A stretch of 41,462 nucleotides of DNA from Micromonospora sicca (GCF_003172935.1 NZ_QGKS01000166.1:1-41462); one strand, 5' to 3'. Numbered from the stretch's first letter, positions 23,456 through 31,826 are shown. Translations and numbers: made by a program. The notes: a model not told the origin generated them from the letters alone.

Positions 23456-23788
23456 TCAGGCCAGGTCCACGAGGGGCCGCAGCTCCAGCCGGCCGCTGTA
23501 CGCCATCGGATGGGCGCGGGCCACCTCGATCGCCTCGTCCAGGTCGGCGCACTCCAGCAGGTCGAAGCCCACGATCACCTCCTTGGTCTCGGCGAACGGG
23601 CCGTCGGTGAGGAGCAGTTCGCCGTCGCGGACCCGGACCGTGGTGGCCGCGGACGCCGGCCCGAGCACGCTGCCCAGCACCCGCTGGCCCTTGCCGTCCC
23701 GCTCGGCCACCCACTCCTCGATGTCGGGGGCGGCGGTCGGGTCGGTGTCCGGCGCGGCGTCGGTGCAGACGAACATCAGGTACTTCAT
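23456..23788 (-). CDS. YCII/DGPF-domain protein, partner of the ECF42 sigma factor
   Basis: 110 residues of the YCII-related fold. It contains the diagnostic LLTDGPFAETKEVIVGFDLLEC and begins MKYLMFVCTD, the usual start. ATG 23788 has GGAGGAG 7 nt upstream. The stop is 4 nt before the sigma-factor start, so the two are one operon. The family's role is unclear; a signalling or ligand-binding part in the ECF42 switch is generally assumed. Confidence 0.88.
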   Translation of the reverse strand: MKYLMFVCTDAAPDTDPTAAPDIEEWVAERDGKGQRVLGSVLGPASAATTVRVRDGELLLTDGPFAETKEVIVGFDLLECADLDEAIEVARAHPMAYSGRLELRPLVDLA

Positions 23789-23909
23789 CGGTGCGCTCCT
23801 CCGTGTCGTGGTTGCAACAGCCTGACGAACGGCACGAGTGGATCCGGACACCTGCCTACCAGAAATCTTCGGTGGTGATATTCCCGGTCCGGCTGGGTAC
23901 TGCCGGACG

Positions 23910-24143
23910 ATGTTCTTCATCTTCGGACTTCGTACCAAGGTCGACCGGTCCGGTGTCGTCACCCAGGTCTGCCGCAACTGCGGCAACCAGGCCGCGCAGG
24001 TGATCACCCGCCGGGCCACCAAGTTCACCCTCTTCTTCATCCCGCTGATCCCGGTGCGGACCCGGTACACCCAGCAGTGCACCTTCTGCGGCGCCGAGTA
24101 CGACATCGCCCGTGCCGAGGCGCAGCACCTCCCGGTCGGCTGA
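23910..24143 (+). CDS. Zinc-ribbon protein
   Basis: 77 residues. Two CxxC knuckles, CRNCG (about residues 21-25) and CTFCG (about 56-60), frame a hydrophobic stretch TKFTLFFIPLIPVRTRY that may be membrane-associated. This matches small actinobacterial zinc-ribbon proteins of unknown role. ATG 23910 is preferred over a longer 5' frame. A TACTGC element 6 nt upstream hints at a leaderless mRNA. Confidence 0.7.
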   Translation: MFFIFGLRTKVDRSGVVTQVCRNCGNQAAQVITRRATKFTLFFIPLIPVRTRYTQQCTFCGAEYDIARAEAQHLPVG

Positions 24144-24145
24144 CC

Positions 24146-24322
24146 ATGGCCCGCTTCCTCTGCTGGCTGATCGGCCGGCAGCCGGTCGTCCCGGCCGCCG
24201 CCCCGGTGCACACCGTCTCCCGGCCGCCGTGCACGCCCGGCCCTCGGCGCAGCCGCCGCAGCCGGCCCTCGGCCGGCGCCGAGTCACCCCGCTCGCCCTG
24301 GAACCGCTCCGCCGGCCGCTGA
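24146..24322 (+). CDS. Possible small basic protein
   Basis: A 58-residue frame beginning ARFLCWLIGRQPVVPAAAPV and ending Arg/Ser/Pro-rich. It starts 2 nt after the zinc-ribbon stop. It has no recognised domain and no clear SD of its own beyond GGTCGGC. It may be a chance frame. Confidence 0.3.
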   Translation: MARFLCWLIGRQPVVPAAAPVHTVSRPPCTPGPRRSRRSRPSAGAESPRSPWNRSAGR

Positions 24323-24373
24323 CCGGCGTGTGATCTTCAACCCGGTACGGACCCCGCTCCGACCTGTGCGAAC

Positions 24374-24379
24374 TACGCT
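24374..24379 (+). promoter_or_regulatory. Candidate -10 for the MFS-nuclease operon
   Basis: TACGCT lies 27 nt before the GTG at 24407. The same hexamer occurs upstream of the GGDEF-EAL gene (28626-28631). No good -35 box is seen. Confidence 0.35.
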
Positions 24380-24406
24380 GGGGCCGCCGTCCGAACGGGG
24401 AGAACC

Positions 24407-25810
24407 GTGCGCAATCACCCGGCCGTCGTGCTGGTGACCGTCCTGCTGTCCACCGTCGCGCTCCCGGTCTCGCTGACCGGCGCGTCCGTCGCGCTGCCCG
24501 ACATCGGCCGGGACCTGCACGCCGGGCTGGCCGGCGTCCAGTGGGTGGTGAACGGCTACAACGCCACCTTCGCCAGCTTCATGCTCGCCACCGGCGCGCT
24601 GGCCGACCTGTTCGGTCGCCGCCGCGTCTACGCCCTCGGTGTCGCGGTCTTCGCCGCCGGTGGGCTGCTCGCCACGGTCGCCGGCGGCATCGTGCTGCTC
24701 GACGTCGCCCGGGCCCTCGCCGGCGTCGGCGCGGCCGCCGCGGCGACCAGCGCCTCCGCCCTGCTCGCCGGGGCGTTCACCGGCCGTGCCCGGGCCCGCG
24801 CGTTCGGTCTCTTCGGTACGGCGATCGGCGTCGGCCTGGCCTTCGGCCCGTCGATCGCGGGCCTGCTCATCGAGGGCTTCGGCTGGCGGGCGGTGTTCGC
24901 CGCCCCGGCGCTGGCCGCCTGCGCGGTCCTGGCCCTGGTGCCGCTGCTGCCGGAGTCCCGCCAGCCGCACCCGGGACGGGTCGACTGGGCGGGCACCGTC
25001 TCGTTCACCGGTGCGCTGCTGCTGCTCATCTTCGGTTTCGTGCAGGGCCCCGCGTACGGCTGGGGAGCCCCGGCGATCGTCGGCGCGTTCGCGGCGGCGG
25101 CCGCGCTGCTGGTGGTCTTCGTCCGGGTGGAACGCCGCCGCGCCGACCCGATGTTCGACCTGGCCCTGCTGGCGAGCCCCCGGTTCCTCGGCATCTGCCT
25201 GGCGGCCGCCACCATCGTCGCGGTGCTGGTGCCGCTGCTGGTCTACCTGCCGTCGTACCTGACCACGGTGGTCGGGCTCAGCCCCGGCGCGGCGGGCGCG
25301 ACGATGATCCTGCTGACCGCGCCCACCCTGGTGCTGCCGCTGCTCGGCGGGGCGTTGACCCGGCTGGTCCCGGCCACCGCGGTCACCGTCGTCTCCGTGG
25401 TGGTGGTCGCCGCCGGCGCGGCCTGGGCCACCGTGCTCGGCCCGGACGCGGACACGGCGACGCTGGCCGGGCCGCTGCTGACCATCGGCGTCGGGGTGGG
25501 GCTCTCCATCGGGCTGCTCGACGCGATCGCGATCGGCAGCGTCGCGCCGGCCCGCGCGGCGACCGGCGCCGGGATGATCAACACGGCCCGGTTGACCAGC
25601 GAGACCGTCGCCATCGCCGTGGTGGGGGCAGTGCTGGCCAGCACCACCGCCGGCCGGCTCGCCGACCCGGGGTTCACCGGCGGCCTGCGTACGGTGCTCT
25701 GGTCACTGGCCGGGCTGGCCCTCGCGGCCGCGGTGGCCACCGCCGTGCTGGTCCGCCGCGGCGCGCTCTCGGTCGCACAAGCGGAGAGCGCCTATCCTGA
25801 CGGATCATGA
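24407..25810 (+). CDS. DHA2-type MFS drug transporter, first gene of the nuclease operon
   Basis: 467 residues and about 14 TM helices, the DHA2 size. LTGASVALPDIGRDLHAGLA and WVVNGYNATFASFMLATGAL are typical. Motif A is GALADLFGRRRVY and motif C-like GVGLAFGPSIAGLL. It should export cationic or amphipathic compounds with proton antiport. GTG 24407 has GGGGAG at 24397-24402. The stop overlaps the nuclease start by 4 nt (ATGA at 25807-25810), which is unusual company for a drug pump. Confidence 0.87.
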   Translation: MRNHPAVVLVTVLLSTVALPVSLTGASVALPDIGRDLHAGLAGVQWVVNGYNATFASFMLATGALADLFGRRRVYALGVAVFAAGGLLATVAGGIVLLDVARALAGVGAAAAATSASALLAGAFTGRARARAFGLFGTAIGVGLAFGPSIAGLLIEGFGWRAVFAAPALAACAVLALVPLLPESRQPHPGRVDWAGTVSFTGALLLLIFGFVQGPAYGWGAPAIVGAFAAAAALLVVFVRVERRRADPMFDLALLASPRFLGICLAAATIVAVLVPLLVYLPSYLTTVVGLSPGAAGATMILLTAPTLVLPLLGGALTRLVPATAVTVVSVVVVAAGAAWATVLGPDADTATLAGPLLTIGVGVGLSIGLLDAIAIGSVAPARAATGAGMINTARLTSETVAIAVVGAVLASTTAGRLADPGFTGGLRTVLWSLAGLALAAAVATAVLVRRGALSVAQAESAYPDGS

Positions 25811-26895
25811 CGAGCAGCGCGCGGCGACTGGCCGGCATCCGCGGCGGGGTGCCGCCCCGCCGGCACAACGCCCGGACCATCGCCGCGCTGACCGGCAACC
25901 CGGGCTGCACCCGGCGGGCGGTGCTGGACAGCGCGGGGGTGGACAAGCCGAAACTGGCCGAGCGGATCGGCTTCCCGGCCCGGTTCGGCCAGTCCCGCTT
26001 CGCCATCACCCGGGGCAACGCGTTCGAGGCGCAGGTCAAGGCCGACGGCGGGGTGGAACTGCTGCGGTTGGTCGCCGAGCGGCTGGGCGTACCGGTGCCG
26101 GCGGGGGCGAGCTGGACGGACCTCGGCGGCGCCGACGACCTGCCGGACCGGCACGAGCGGTCCCGGGCGGCGCTGACCGACCCGGGCGAGGGCGCCGCGC
26201 TGTTCGACCACCCGCTGCTCGGCCTGGACGTCGCCGGCCAGCGGGTGCACCTGGAACCGGACCTGGTCGCGGCCCGGCTCGCCGGCCGGTTCCACGTCGT
26301 GGAGATCAAGTCCTTCCCGGTGATCGACGGGCAGGCCGACCCGGCGAAGGTCGCCGCCGCCGCCATCCAGTCCGCCGTCTACGTGCTGGCGCTGCGCGAG
26401 CTGCTCGCCGCCGAGGGACACGACCCGGAGCAGGTGTCGCACGACGTGGTGCTGGTCTGCCCGCGCGACTTCGCCAACCGCCCGGTGGCCAGCCTGCTCG
26501 ACGTCCGCAAGCAACTGCTGGTGCTGCGCCGCCAGCTCGACCGGATGGCCCGGATCGACGCCCTGCTCGCCGACGTGCCGGCGGACTTCACCGCCGACCT
26601 GACCGCCGACCCCGCCACCCTGGTCGCCGCGCTGTCCACCGTGGCGGCCCGCTACGCGCCGGAGTGCCTGGCCGCCTGCGAGCTGGCGTACTTCTGCCGG
26701 CACGAGGCACGCGGGCACACCACGGCGCTGGGCCGCCCGGTCCGCGAGGCGCTGGGCGGGATCAACGAGGTGTCCGAGGTGCTGGCGCTGGCCGCCGGCG
26801 AACGGGCTCCCGACCCCGAGCAGGCGGAGGCCGCCGCGCTGCTGCGCGCCGCCGCCCGCCTGCGCGCCGACGCCCTCGCGGGAGACCCCGCATGA
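25807..26895 (+). CDS. PD-(D/E)XK nuclease of the RecB/Cas4 type with candidate Fe-S cysteines
   Basis: 362 residues. Catalytic elements in order: GNAFEAQV (Glu-74, motif I), LEPDLV (Asp-152), VVEIKSF (Glu-166, Lys-168), and QSAVY (Gln-188 to Tyr-192), the QxxxY motif of RecB/Cas4 nucleases. Cys-34 (NPGCTRR) plus Cys-287, Cys-291 and Cys-297 (ECLAACELAYFC) have the one-plus-three layout of the 4Fe-4S cluster in Cas4, AddB and AdnB, although the spacing C-x3-C-x5-C differs slightly. DNA cleavage is predicted. No cas gene or helicase is adjacent. The start overlaps the MFS stop by 4 nt and the end overlaps the small ORF by 4 nt. Confidence 0.82.
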   Translation: MTSSARRLAGIRGGVPPRRHNARTIAALTGNPGCTRRAVLDSAGVDKPKLAERIGFPARFGQSRFAITRGNAFEAQVKADGGVELLRLVAERLGVPVPAGASWTDLGGADDLPDRHERSRAALTDPGEGAALFDHPLLGLDVAGQRVHLEPDLVAARLAGRFHVVEIKSFPVIDGQADPAKVAAAAIQSAVYVLALRELLAAEGHDPEQVSHDVVLVCPRDFANRPVASLLDVRKQLLVLRRQLDRMARIDALLADVPADFTADLTADPATLVAALSTVAARYAPECLAACELAYFCRHEARGHTTALGRPVREALGGINEVSEVLALAAGERAPDPEQAEAAALLRAAARLRADALAGDPA

Positions 26896-26996
26896 GTACG
26901 CCCCGCCGGCCCGCCGCCGTCCGGCCCGCCGCCTCCCGGGCCGGCAACCCGCCACGCCGGGGTGCCCGGCCCGGCAGCCGGCGGAGGCTCCGGTGA
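26892..26996 (+). CDS. 34-residue arginine-rich ORF bridging two coupled genes
   Basis: This ORF begins in an ATGA overlap with the nuclease stop and ends in a GTGA overlap with the next start. It has its own SD, GGGAG at 26880-26884, 7 nt upstream. The peptide has 11 arginines, no acidic residue, and several prolines and glycines (ends GSRRRLR), so it would bind nucleic acid or simply be unfolded. It may be a real small protein or only a ribosome-relay frame that couples the two large genes. The peptide itself has not been recognised elsewhere by me. Confidence 0.5.
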   Translation: MSTPRRPAAVRPAASRAGNPPRRGARPGSRRRLR

Positions 26997-28537
26997 GCAC
27001 CCTGCGTGCCCTGGCCAAGGCGCAGGCCCTCGCCGCCGGGGTGGCCCAGCCGGTCGCCACGGTCCGGCACCTGCACCTGGCGGAACGCCCGCTGGTGCTG
27101 GTGCCGCTCGCCATGGCCGGCGAGGCGAACGCCCCCCTCGCCGCCCTGGTCGGCGCCGCCCCCGACGAGGCACGGCTGCTGATCGTGCCGCAACCCCGCA
27201 ACCGGCAGCAGCGGTTCGCGTTCGCCGCCGAACTGGCCGGCATCCTGCTGCCCTACCTGGACTCCTTCCGGGGCGTCACCGAGGCGGCGCCCACCGACCG
27301 GGGCCGCGACGTCCGCCACCGGTACGCCGACGCGCCGCAACTGCTGGTGCCCAACCCGGCCGGGGTCACCTTCCTGCGGCTGCTCGGCCGCTCCACCCGG
27401 TTCCGGCGGCCGGACGGCGACCACCCGGTGCACCCGTCGGTGCCGCTGCTCGGCCGCTGGCTGACCTTCTTCGCCGAGCGGGCCGAACACCCCGGCTCGG
27501 CGGCACTGCTGGCGATGACCGAGGCGCTGACCCTGCACTGGGCGACCGGGCAGAGCGCGGTGGAGGACCTGCACCTGCCGGCGCTGCTCGGCTGGATCGA
27601 CCCGCCGGCCGGGCTGACCGGCGCGGCGGCGGCCGCCCGGGCCGAGGACCCGACGATCTGCCCACCGGCCGGCCCCGCCACCGACCCCGACTTCGACAAC
27701 CGGCTGCTGGCCCCGACCATCGCCGCGTACGCCGAGGCCGAGGCGGACCCGGTCGCCCGCGCGGCGGCGTACGCGGAGCTGGAGCGCCTGCTGCGCGATC
27801 AGCTCGCGCCCACCTGGGAGCTGATGTGGCGCGGCGTGGGGCTGCTGCGCGCCCTGCCACCGGGGGGCCGGGTGGCCGGACGGTGGGACGGCGACAAGGA
27901 CGCCTTCACCGGGTACGCCGAGCACCTCGACGCCGGGGGCGGCCCGCAGCCCCGGCGCGACGGGGCGGTGGCCGCCGCCGTCCGCCTGCACCGGCTGGAA
28001 CGGGCGCTGACCTCGTACGCCGTGCAACGCGCCTACGACGACCCCCTGGTCATGGCCGAGCACCGGCTGACCGGGGAGGCGTTCGTCGGCGACGTGACCC
28101 TCGCCGACCCGAAGCGGGTGGACGACACCGGGAAGCGGCCGGTGCTGCGCCCCCGGATCCAGGTGGTCACCACCGAGCCGGTGCCGATGCCGGTCGGGGC
28201 GACGCTGTGGTCGCCGGCCCGTCCCGCACAGAAGGCCCGGGTGGTCTTCGTGACCCCGGGCGCGGACGGCAAGACCGAGGTGGTGCTGGAACTCTCCGGC
28301 GGGATGGGCCGCGGCCTGACCGCCCCGCCGGGCACCGTGCCGGAGGTGGGGGAGCGGCTCTGCCTCACCACCCTGTCGGACGCCTTCCTGCCGGCGGGTA
28401 ACTTCCCCGCCCCGGAGGAGACCCCCTGGACGCACGGCGGCCCGCCGGCCGCCGCGCCCCCGGTCGACGGGGCCGGCGTCGCGGAGGGTGGCGCCGCCCC
28501 CGGCAGCGACGGTGACCCGACGGAGGAGTGGACCTGA
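26993..28537 (+). CDS. Large protein of unknown family coupled to the nuclease
   Basis: 514 residues with no recognised domain. GTG 26993 has GGAGG at 26983-26987. The first part, with PLVLVPLAMAGEANAPLAAL and LLIVPQPRNRQQRFAFAAEL, looks globular alpha/beta. The middle (about 170-340) is helical and alanine/arginine-rich. Residues about 400-480 (RPRIQVVTTEPVPMPVGATL, then RVVFVTPGADGKTEVVLELS and VPEVGERLCLTTL) look beta-rich, possibly OB-like. The C-terminus is Pro/Ala/Gly-rich. No signal peptide or TM helix. Strict coupling suggests it works with the nuclease, perhaps as a DNA-binding or scaffold subunit (inference). Confidence 0.7.
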   Translation: MSTLRALAKAQALAAGVAQPVATVRHLHLAERPLVLVPLAMAGEANAPLAALVGAAPDEARLLIVPQPRNRQQRFAFAAELAGILLPYLDSFRGVTEAAPTDRGRDVRHRYADAPQLLVPNPAGVTFLRLLGRSTRFRRPDGDHPVHPSVPLLGRWLTFFAERAEHPGSAALLAMTEALTLHWATGQSAVEDLHLPALLGWIDPPAGLTGAAAAARAEDPTICPPAGPATDPDFDNRLLAPTIAAYAEAEADPVARAAAYAELERLLRDQLAPTWELMWRGVGLLRALPPGGRVAGRWDGDKDAFTGYAEHLDAGGGPQPRRDGAVAAAVRLHRLERALTSYAVQRAYDDPLVMAEHRLTGEAFVGDVTLADPKRVDDTGKRPVLRPRIQVVTTEPVPMPVGATLWSPARPAQKARVVFVTPGADGKTEVVLELSGGMGRGLTAPPGTVPEVGERLCLTTLSDAFLPAGNFPAPEETPWTHGGPPAAAPPVDGAGVAEGGAAPGSDGDPTEEWT

Positions 28538-28558
28538 GGGCCCGGCAGGGCGACAGCG

Positions 28559-28586
28559 CGTCACCGTCCTGATCGGGCGGGTGACG
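28559..28586 (+). terminator. Possible terminator hairpin after nuclease operon
   Basis: CGTCACC (28559-28565) pairs with GGTGACG (28580-28586) across 14 nt. No T tract follows, so this is weak. Confidence 0.35.
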
Positions 28587-28705
28587 GGTGCCGGTCGGCT
28601 CTGGCGGCGGCATCGGCCGGGTGACTACGCTTGCGCCGTTCGCCGCCCGTGACCGGTCCTCATCGTCGAGGGTGCACATCTGAGAGAGAGCCGGAGCGAA
28701 TCGTT

Positions 28706-30994
28706 GTGGTGCCGCAGGACGTGAGCCGCGTCGTCGTGGCCCGTCCCACCCTGTCCGGCCGCGTCGGTCTCGTCGCGGCCGCGGTCGTCGTACTCGGGGA
28801 AACCGTTTGGCTGGTGGCCGCGCTGCCCGGCGCGGCCGTGGTCAGCGACCTGGGTGCGGTGGCGGTGGCGGCCTGGGCGGCGGTCGCCTGCGTCGGCGCG
28901 TCCCGCCGGCATCCGCTGGCGTTGCGCCGGTTCTGGCGGCTGCTCGCGGTCACCATGGCGCTCGCCGCGATCGGTCGGGTGCTGTGGACGGTGCAGCGGC
29001 TCGACGGGCACCAACTGCCGCACACCCCGCTGATCGGCGGCGTCTTCACCGCCGGCATCCTCACCGGCACCGCCGCGCTGCTCTGCTCGATGGCCGCCCC
29101 GCGCAGCCTGGTCGGGCAGGCCCGAACCCTCCTCGACGGTGTGATCGTCGGGCTGGCCCTGATCCCGATCGGCTGGGTGGTGGTCTTCCGCGACGTCGCC
29201 GCCGCCGACCTCGCCGACCCGCTGCGCACCCTCGGCCTGCTCTACCCGATGTTCGACCTGATGCAGCTGACCATCCTGGTCGCGGTCGCCGGGCCGTCCC
29301 GGCCGAGGTGGCGGCCGTTGACCGTGATCGGGGCGAGCCTGGCCGTCCGGGCCACCGCCGACACGGCCTACGTGTCGCTCATCGCGCACGGCAGCTACAC
29401 GCCCGGCCACCCGATCGACGTGTGCTGGCCACTGAGCTACCTGCTGATCGGCGCCGCCACCACGTGCCCGCCGCCGCCCGGCGGCGACGGCGGCGACGAG
29501 ACGGCCGAGTCGCCGCTGCCGCCCTGGTGGCGGGTGGCGCTGCCGTACCTGCCGGTCGGCGGGGCGATCGTCGCGGTGGTGCTCGCCCGCCGGCCCACCG
29601 GGCAGACCCCGCACCTGATCTTCCTCGGCATCATGGCGCTGCTCGGCGTGCTGGCGCTGCGCCAGGGGCTGGCCGCCAACGAGAACCTGCGGCTGGTGGC
29701 CCGGCTGCGCCGGCTCGCGTACTCCGACCAGCTCACCGGCCTGCCCAACCGGCTGACCTTCAACCGGCGGCTGCGCCGCGCCCTGCGCGACGACGCGCCG
29801 GTCGCCGTGCTGCTGCTCGACCTGGACGGGTTCAAGCAGGTCAACGACCGCTTCGGGCACCCCACCGGGGACCGGCTGCTGGCCAGCATCGCCGAGCGGA
29901 TGCGGGACGCCACCGGCGCCGACGGGATGATCGCCCGGCTCGGCGGCGACGAGTTCGCCGTGTTGGTCCACGGCGACCGGCCGGTGCCGCCGGAGCGGCT
30001 CGCCGAGCGGCTGCTCACCGCCCTGGAACCGCTGCCCGGCGAGGAGGACCTCGGCCTCAACCCGTCGGCGAGCATCGGCATCGCCGAGTACGGCCCGCAG
30101 CACACCTCCCACACCGACCTGCTCCGCGACGCCGACATCGCCATGTACGCGGCCAAGGCGGCCGGCAAGTCCGCGTACCGGACCTGCACGTCGGCGCTGC
30201 GCGAGTCGGCGGTGACCCGCGCGGAGCTGATCGCCGACCTGCGCCGCGCCGTCGACGAGGGACAGCTCCACCTGGAGTACCAGCCCATCGTGGACCTGGC
30301 CACCGGCGCGGTACGCAGCGCCGAGGCGCTGGTCCGCTGGCGGCACCCCCGGCTCGGGGTGCTGGCCCCGGAGCGCTTCCTGCCGCTGGCCGAGGAGACC
30401 GGGCTGATTCTGCCGGTCGACCGCTGGGTGATCCACGAGGCATGCCGGGCCGCCGCGGCCTGGCGGAAGCGGGACCCCCAGGTGACCGTCGCGGTGAACA
30501 TCGCCGCTGCGCACCTGCGCCGGCCCGACCTGATCGCCACGGTCACCGCCGCCACCGGCGGCGCCGGCCTGCCAGCCCGCGCCCTCACCCTGGAACTCAC
30601 CGAGTCGGCGTTGATCGAGGGGAGCGACGTGGTGCTGGACCGGCTGCGCCAGCTCCGCGAGCTGGGCATCCAGATCGCCATCGACGACTTCGGCACCGGC
30701 TACTCCTCGCTGAGCTACCTGCACCAGATCCCGGCCACCGAACTGAAGGTCGACCGCTCCTTCGTGTCCCGCCTGGGCACCGAGGACGCCCGGGCGTACG
30801 CCACGGTGGACATGGTCAACCGGCTCGCCGCCGCGTTCGACCTGGCCGTGGTGGCCGAGGGAGTGGAGACCGACGCGCAGCACGCGGCGGTCACCGCGAT
30901 CGGCTGCGTGCACGGCCAGGGCTTCCGGTACGGCCGCCCGGTCGCCCTGCCCGAGCTGCTGACCACGCTGACCCCGGTCGACGTCGCCCGCTGA
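28706..30994 (+). CDS. Membrane GGDEF-EAL protein (cyclic di-GMP turnover)
   Basis: 762 residues. About eight to ten hydrophobic segments in the first 310 residues form a membrane sensor module of no named type. The GGDEF domain follows, with RLGGDEFAVLV (GGDEF at 413-417). The EAL domain has SAEALVRW (EAL 540-542), LELTESALIEG and IDDFGTGYSSLSYL, all complete. No RxxD inhibitory site is seen at the usual place before GGDEF. It may both make and degrade c-di-GMP. GTG 28706 has GGAG at 28693-28696; GTG 28709 and an upstream TTG are alternatives. Confidence 0.87.
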   Translation: MVPQDVSRVVVARPTLSGRVGLVAAAVVVLGETVWLVAALPGAAVVSDLGAVAVAAWAAVACVGASRRHPLALRRFWRLLAVTMALAAIGRVLWTVQRLDGHQLPHTPLIGGVFTAGILTGTAALLCSMAAPRSLVGQARTLLDGVIVGLALIPIGWVVVFRDVAAADLADPLRTLGLLYPMFDLMQLTILVAVAGPSRPRWRPLTVIGASLAVRATADTAYVSLIAHGSYTPGHPIDVCWPLSYLLIGAATTCPPPPGGDGGDETAESPLPPWWRVALPYLPVGGAIVAVVLARRPTGQTPHLIFLGIMALLGVLALRQGLAANENLRLVARLRRLAYSDQLTGLPNRLTFNRRLRRALRDDAPVAVLLLDLDGFKQVNDRFGHPTGDRLLASIAERMRDATGADGMIARLGGDEFAVLVHGDRPVPPERLAERLLTALEPLPGEEDLGLNPSASIGIAEYGPQHTSHTDLLRDADIAMYAAKAAGKSAYRTCTSALRESAVTRAELIADLRRAVDEGQLHLEYQPIVDLATGAVRSAEALVRWRHPRLGVLAPERFLPLAEETGLILPVDRWVIHEACRAAAAWRKRDPQVTVAVNIAAAHLRRPDLIATVTAATGGAGLPARALTLELTESALIEGSDVVLDRLRQLRELGIQIAIDDFGTGYSSLSYLHQIPATELKVDRSFVSRLGTEDARAYATVDMVNRLAAAFDLAVVAEGVETDAQHAAVTAIGCVHGQGFRYGRPVALPELLTTLTPVDVAR

Positions 30995-31128
30995 CCGGCA
31001 ACCCGGCCCGCCCAGGGGAGGCCGAAGGTCCCGACCAGGACAGGGGGTTCGACCCTGCTCAGGGCGCGCGGCGACGGTGACGATGGGACGGTCACCGAAG
31101 AACGCGACCATCCCCTCAGGAGCCGGAC

Positions 31129-31767
31129 ATGAAGCGCCGGACGTTGGATCTGCTGTTCAGCATCGGCGGGCTGGGCCTTGCGGTCCTGCTGCTCGTCGTG
31201 GGCATCGTCCTCACCACGAACGCCAACTTCGCCAACACCTACGTGCACGACCAGCTCGGCGCCCAGCACATCAGCTTCAAGCCGGCCGACACCCTCACCG
31301 ACGAGGAGAAGAAGTCCGACTGCCTGCGCGAGTACGCCGGCCAGGCCCTGACCACCGGCAAGCAGGCCGAGTGCTACGCCAACGAGTTCATCGGCCTGCA
31401 CCTCACGGCGATCGGCGGCGGCAAGACGTACGCCGACCTGGGCGGCCCGCAGACCGCGCTGAAGGAGCAGGTGGCCCAGGCCGAGCAGACCAGGGCCGCG
31501 AACCTGGCCGACCTGCAGAAGCAGCTCGCCGACGTCACCGCGCAGCGGGAGACGGTCTTCAAGGGTGAGACGCTGCGCGGCCTGCTGCTCACCTCGTACG
31601 GCTTCAGCGAGTTCGGCCGCAAGGCCGAGCAGGGCGCCCTGGCCATGTACCTCGGCGCGGCGCTGCTCCTGCTGCTGTCGCTCGCCGGCCTGGTGCACGC
31701 CTTCCGGACCCCGGCCAGCGCGACGTTCGCCGCCCCGGATGAGGCTCGGGAGCGCGTCACCACCTGA
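31129..31767 (+). CDS. Two-TM protein with extracytoplasmic coiled coil, unknown family
   Basis: 212 residues. TM1 is about 8-29 (LLFSIGGLGLAVLLLVVGIV) and TM2 about 171-192. Between them lie two cysteines (65, 82) that may form a disulfide, and a heptad-like stretch (about 108-142, TALKEQVAQAEQTRAANLAD). ATG 31129 has AGGAG 6 nt upstream, and an inverted repeat CGGTGAC/GTCACCG (31075-31081, 31091-31097) lies just before. Similar unnamed proteins occur in actinomycetes. No function can be given. Confidence 0.7.
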   Translation: MKRRTLDLLFSIGGLGLAVLLLVVGIVLTTNANFANTYVHDQLGAQHISFKPADTLTDEEKKSDCLREYAGQALTTGKQAECYANEFIGLHLTAIGGGKTYADLGGPQTALKEQVAQAEQTRAANLADLQKQLADVTAQRETVFKGETLRGLLLTSYGFSEFGRKAEQGALAMYLGAALLLLLSLAGLVHAFRTPASATFAAPDEARERVTT

Positions 31768-31784
31768 CCCGACCAGCCGCACCC

Positions 31785-31826
31785 GGCGCCCCCGGCCTCC
31801 CACCCGCTCGGGAGACCGGGGGCGCC
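31785..31826 (+). terminator. Hairpin terminator after the two-TM protein
   Basis: GGCGCCCCCGG (31785-31795) pairs with CCGGGGGCGCC (31816-31826), with inner CTCCC/GGGAG pairing. Confidence 0.7.

Noticed and set aside
25807..26895. Cas4 of a CRISPR system
   Set aside because: No repeat-spacer array and no cas1/cas2 in the window; only the nuclease fold is shared.
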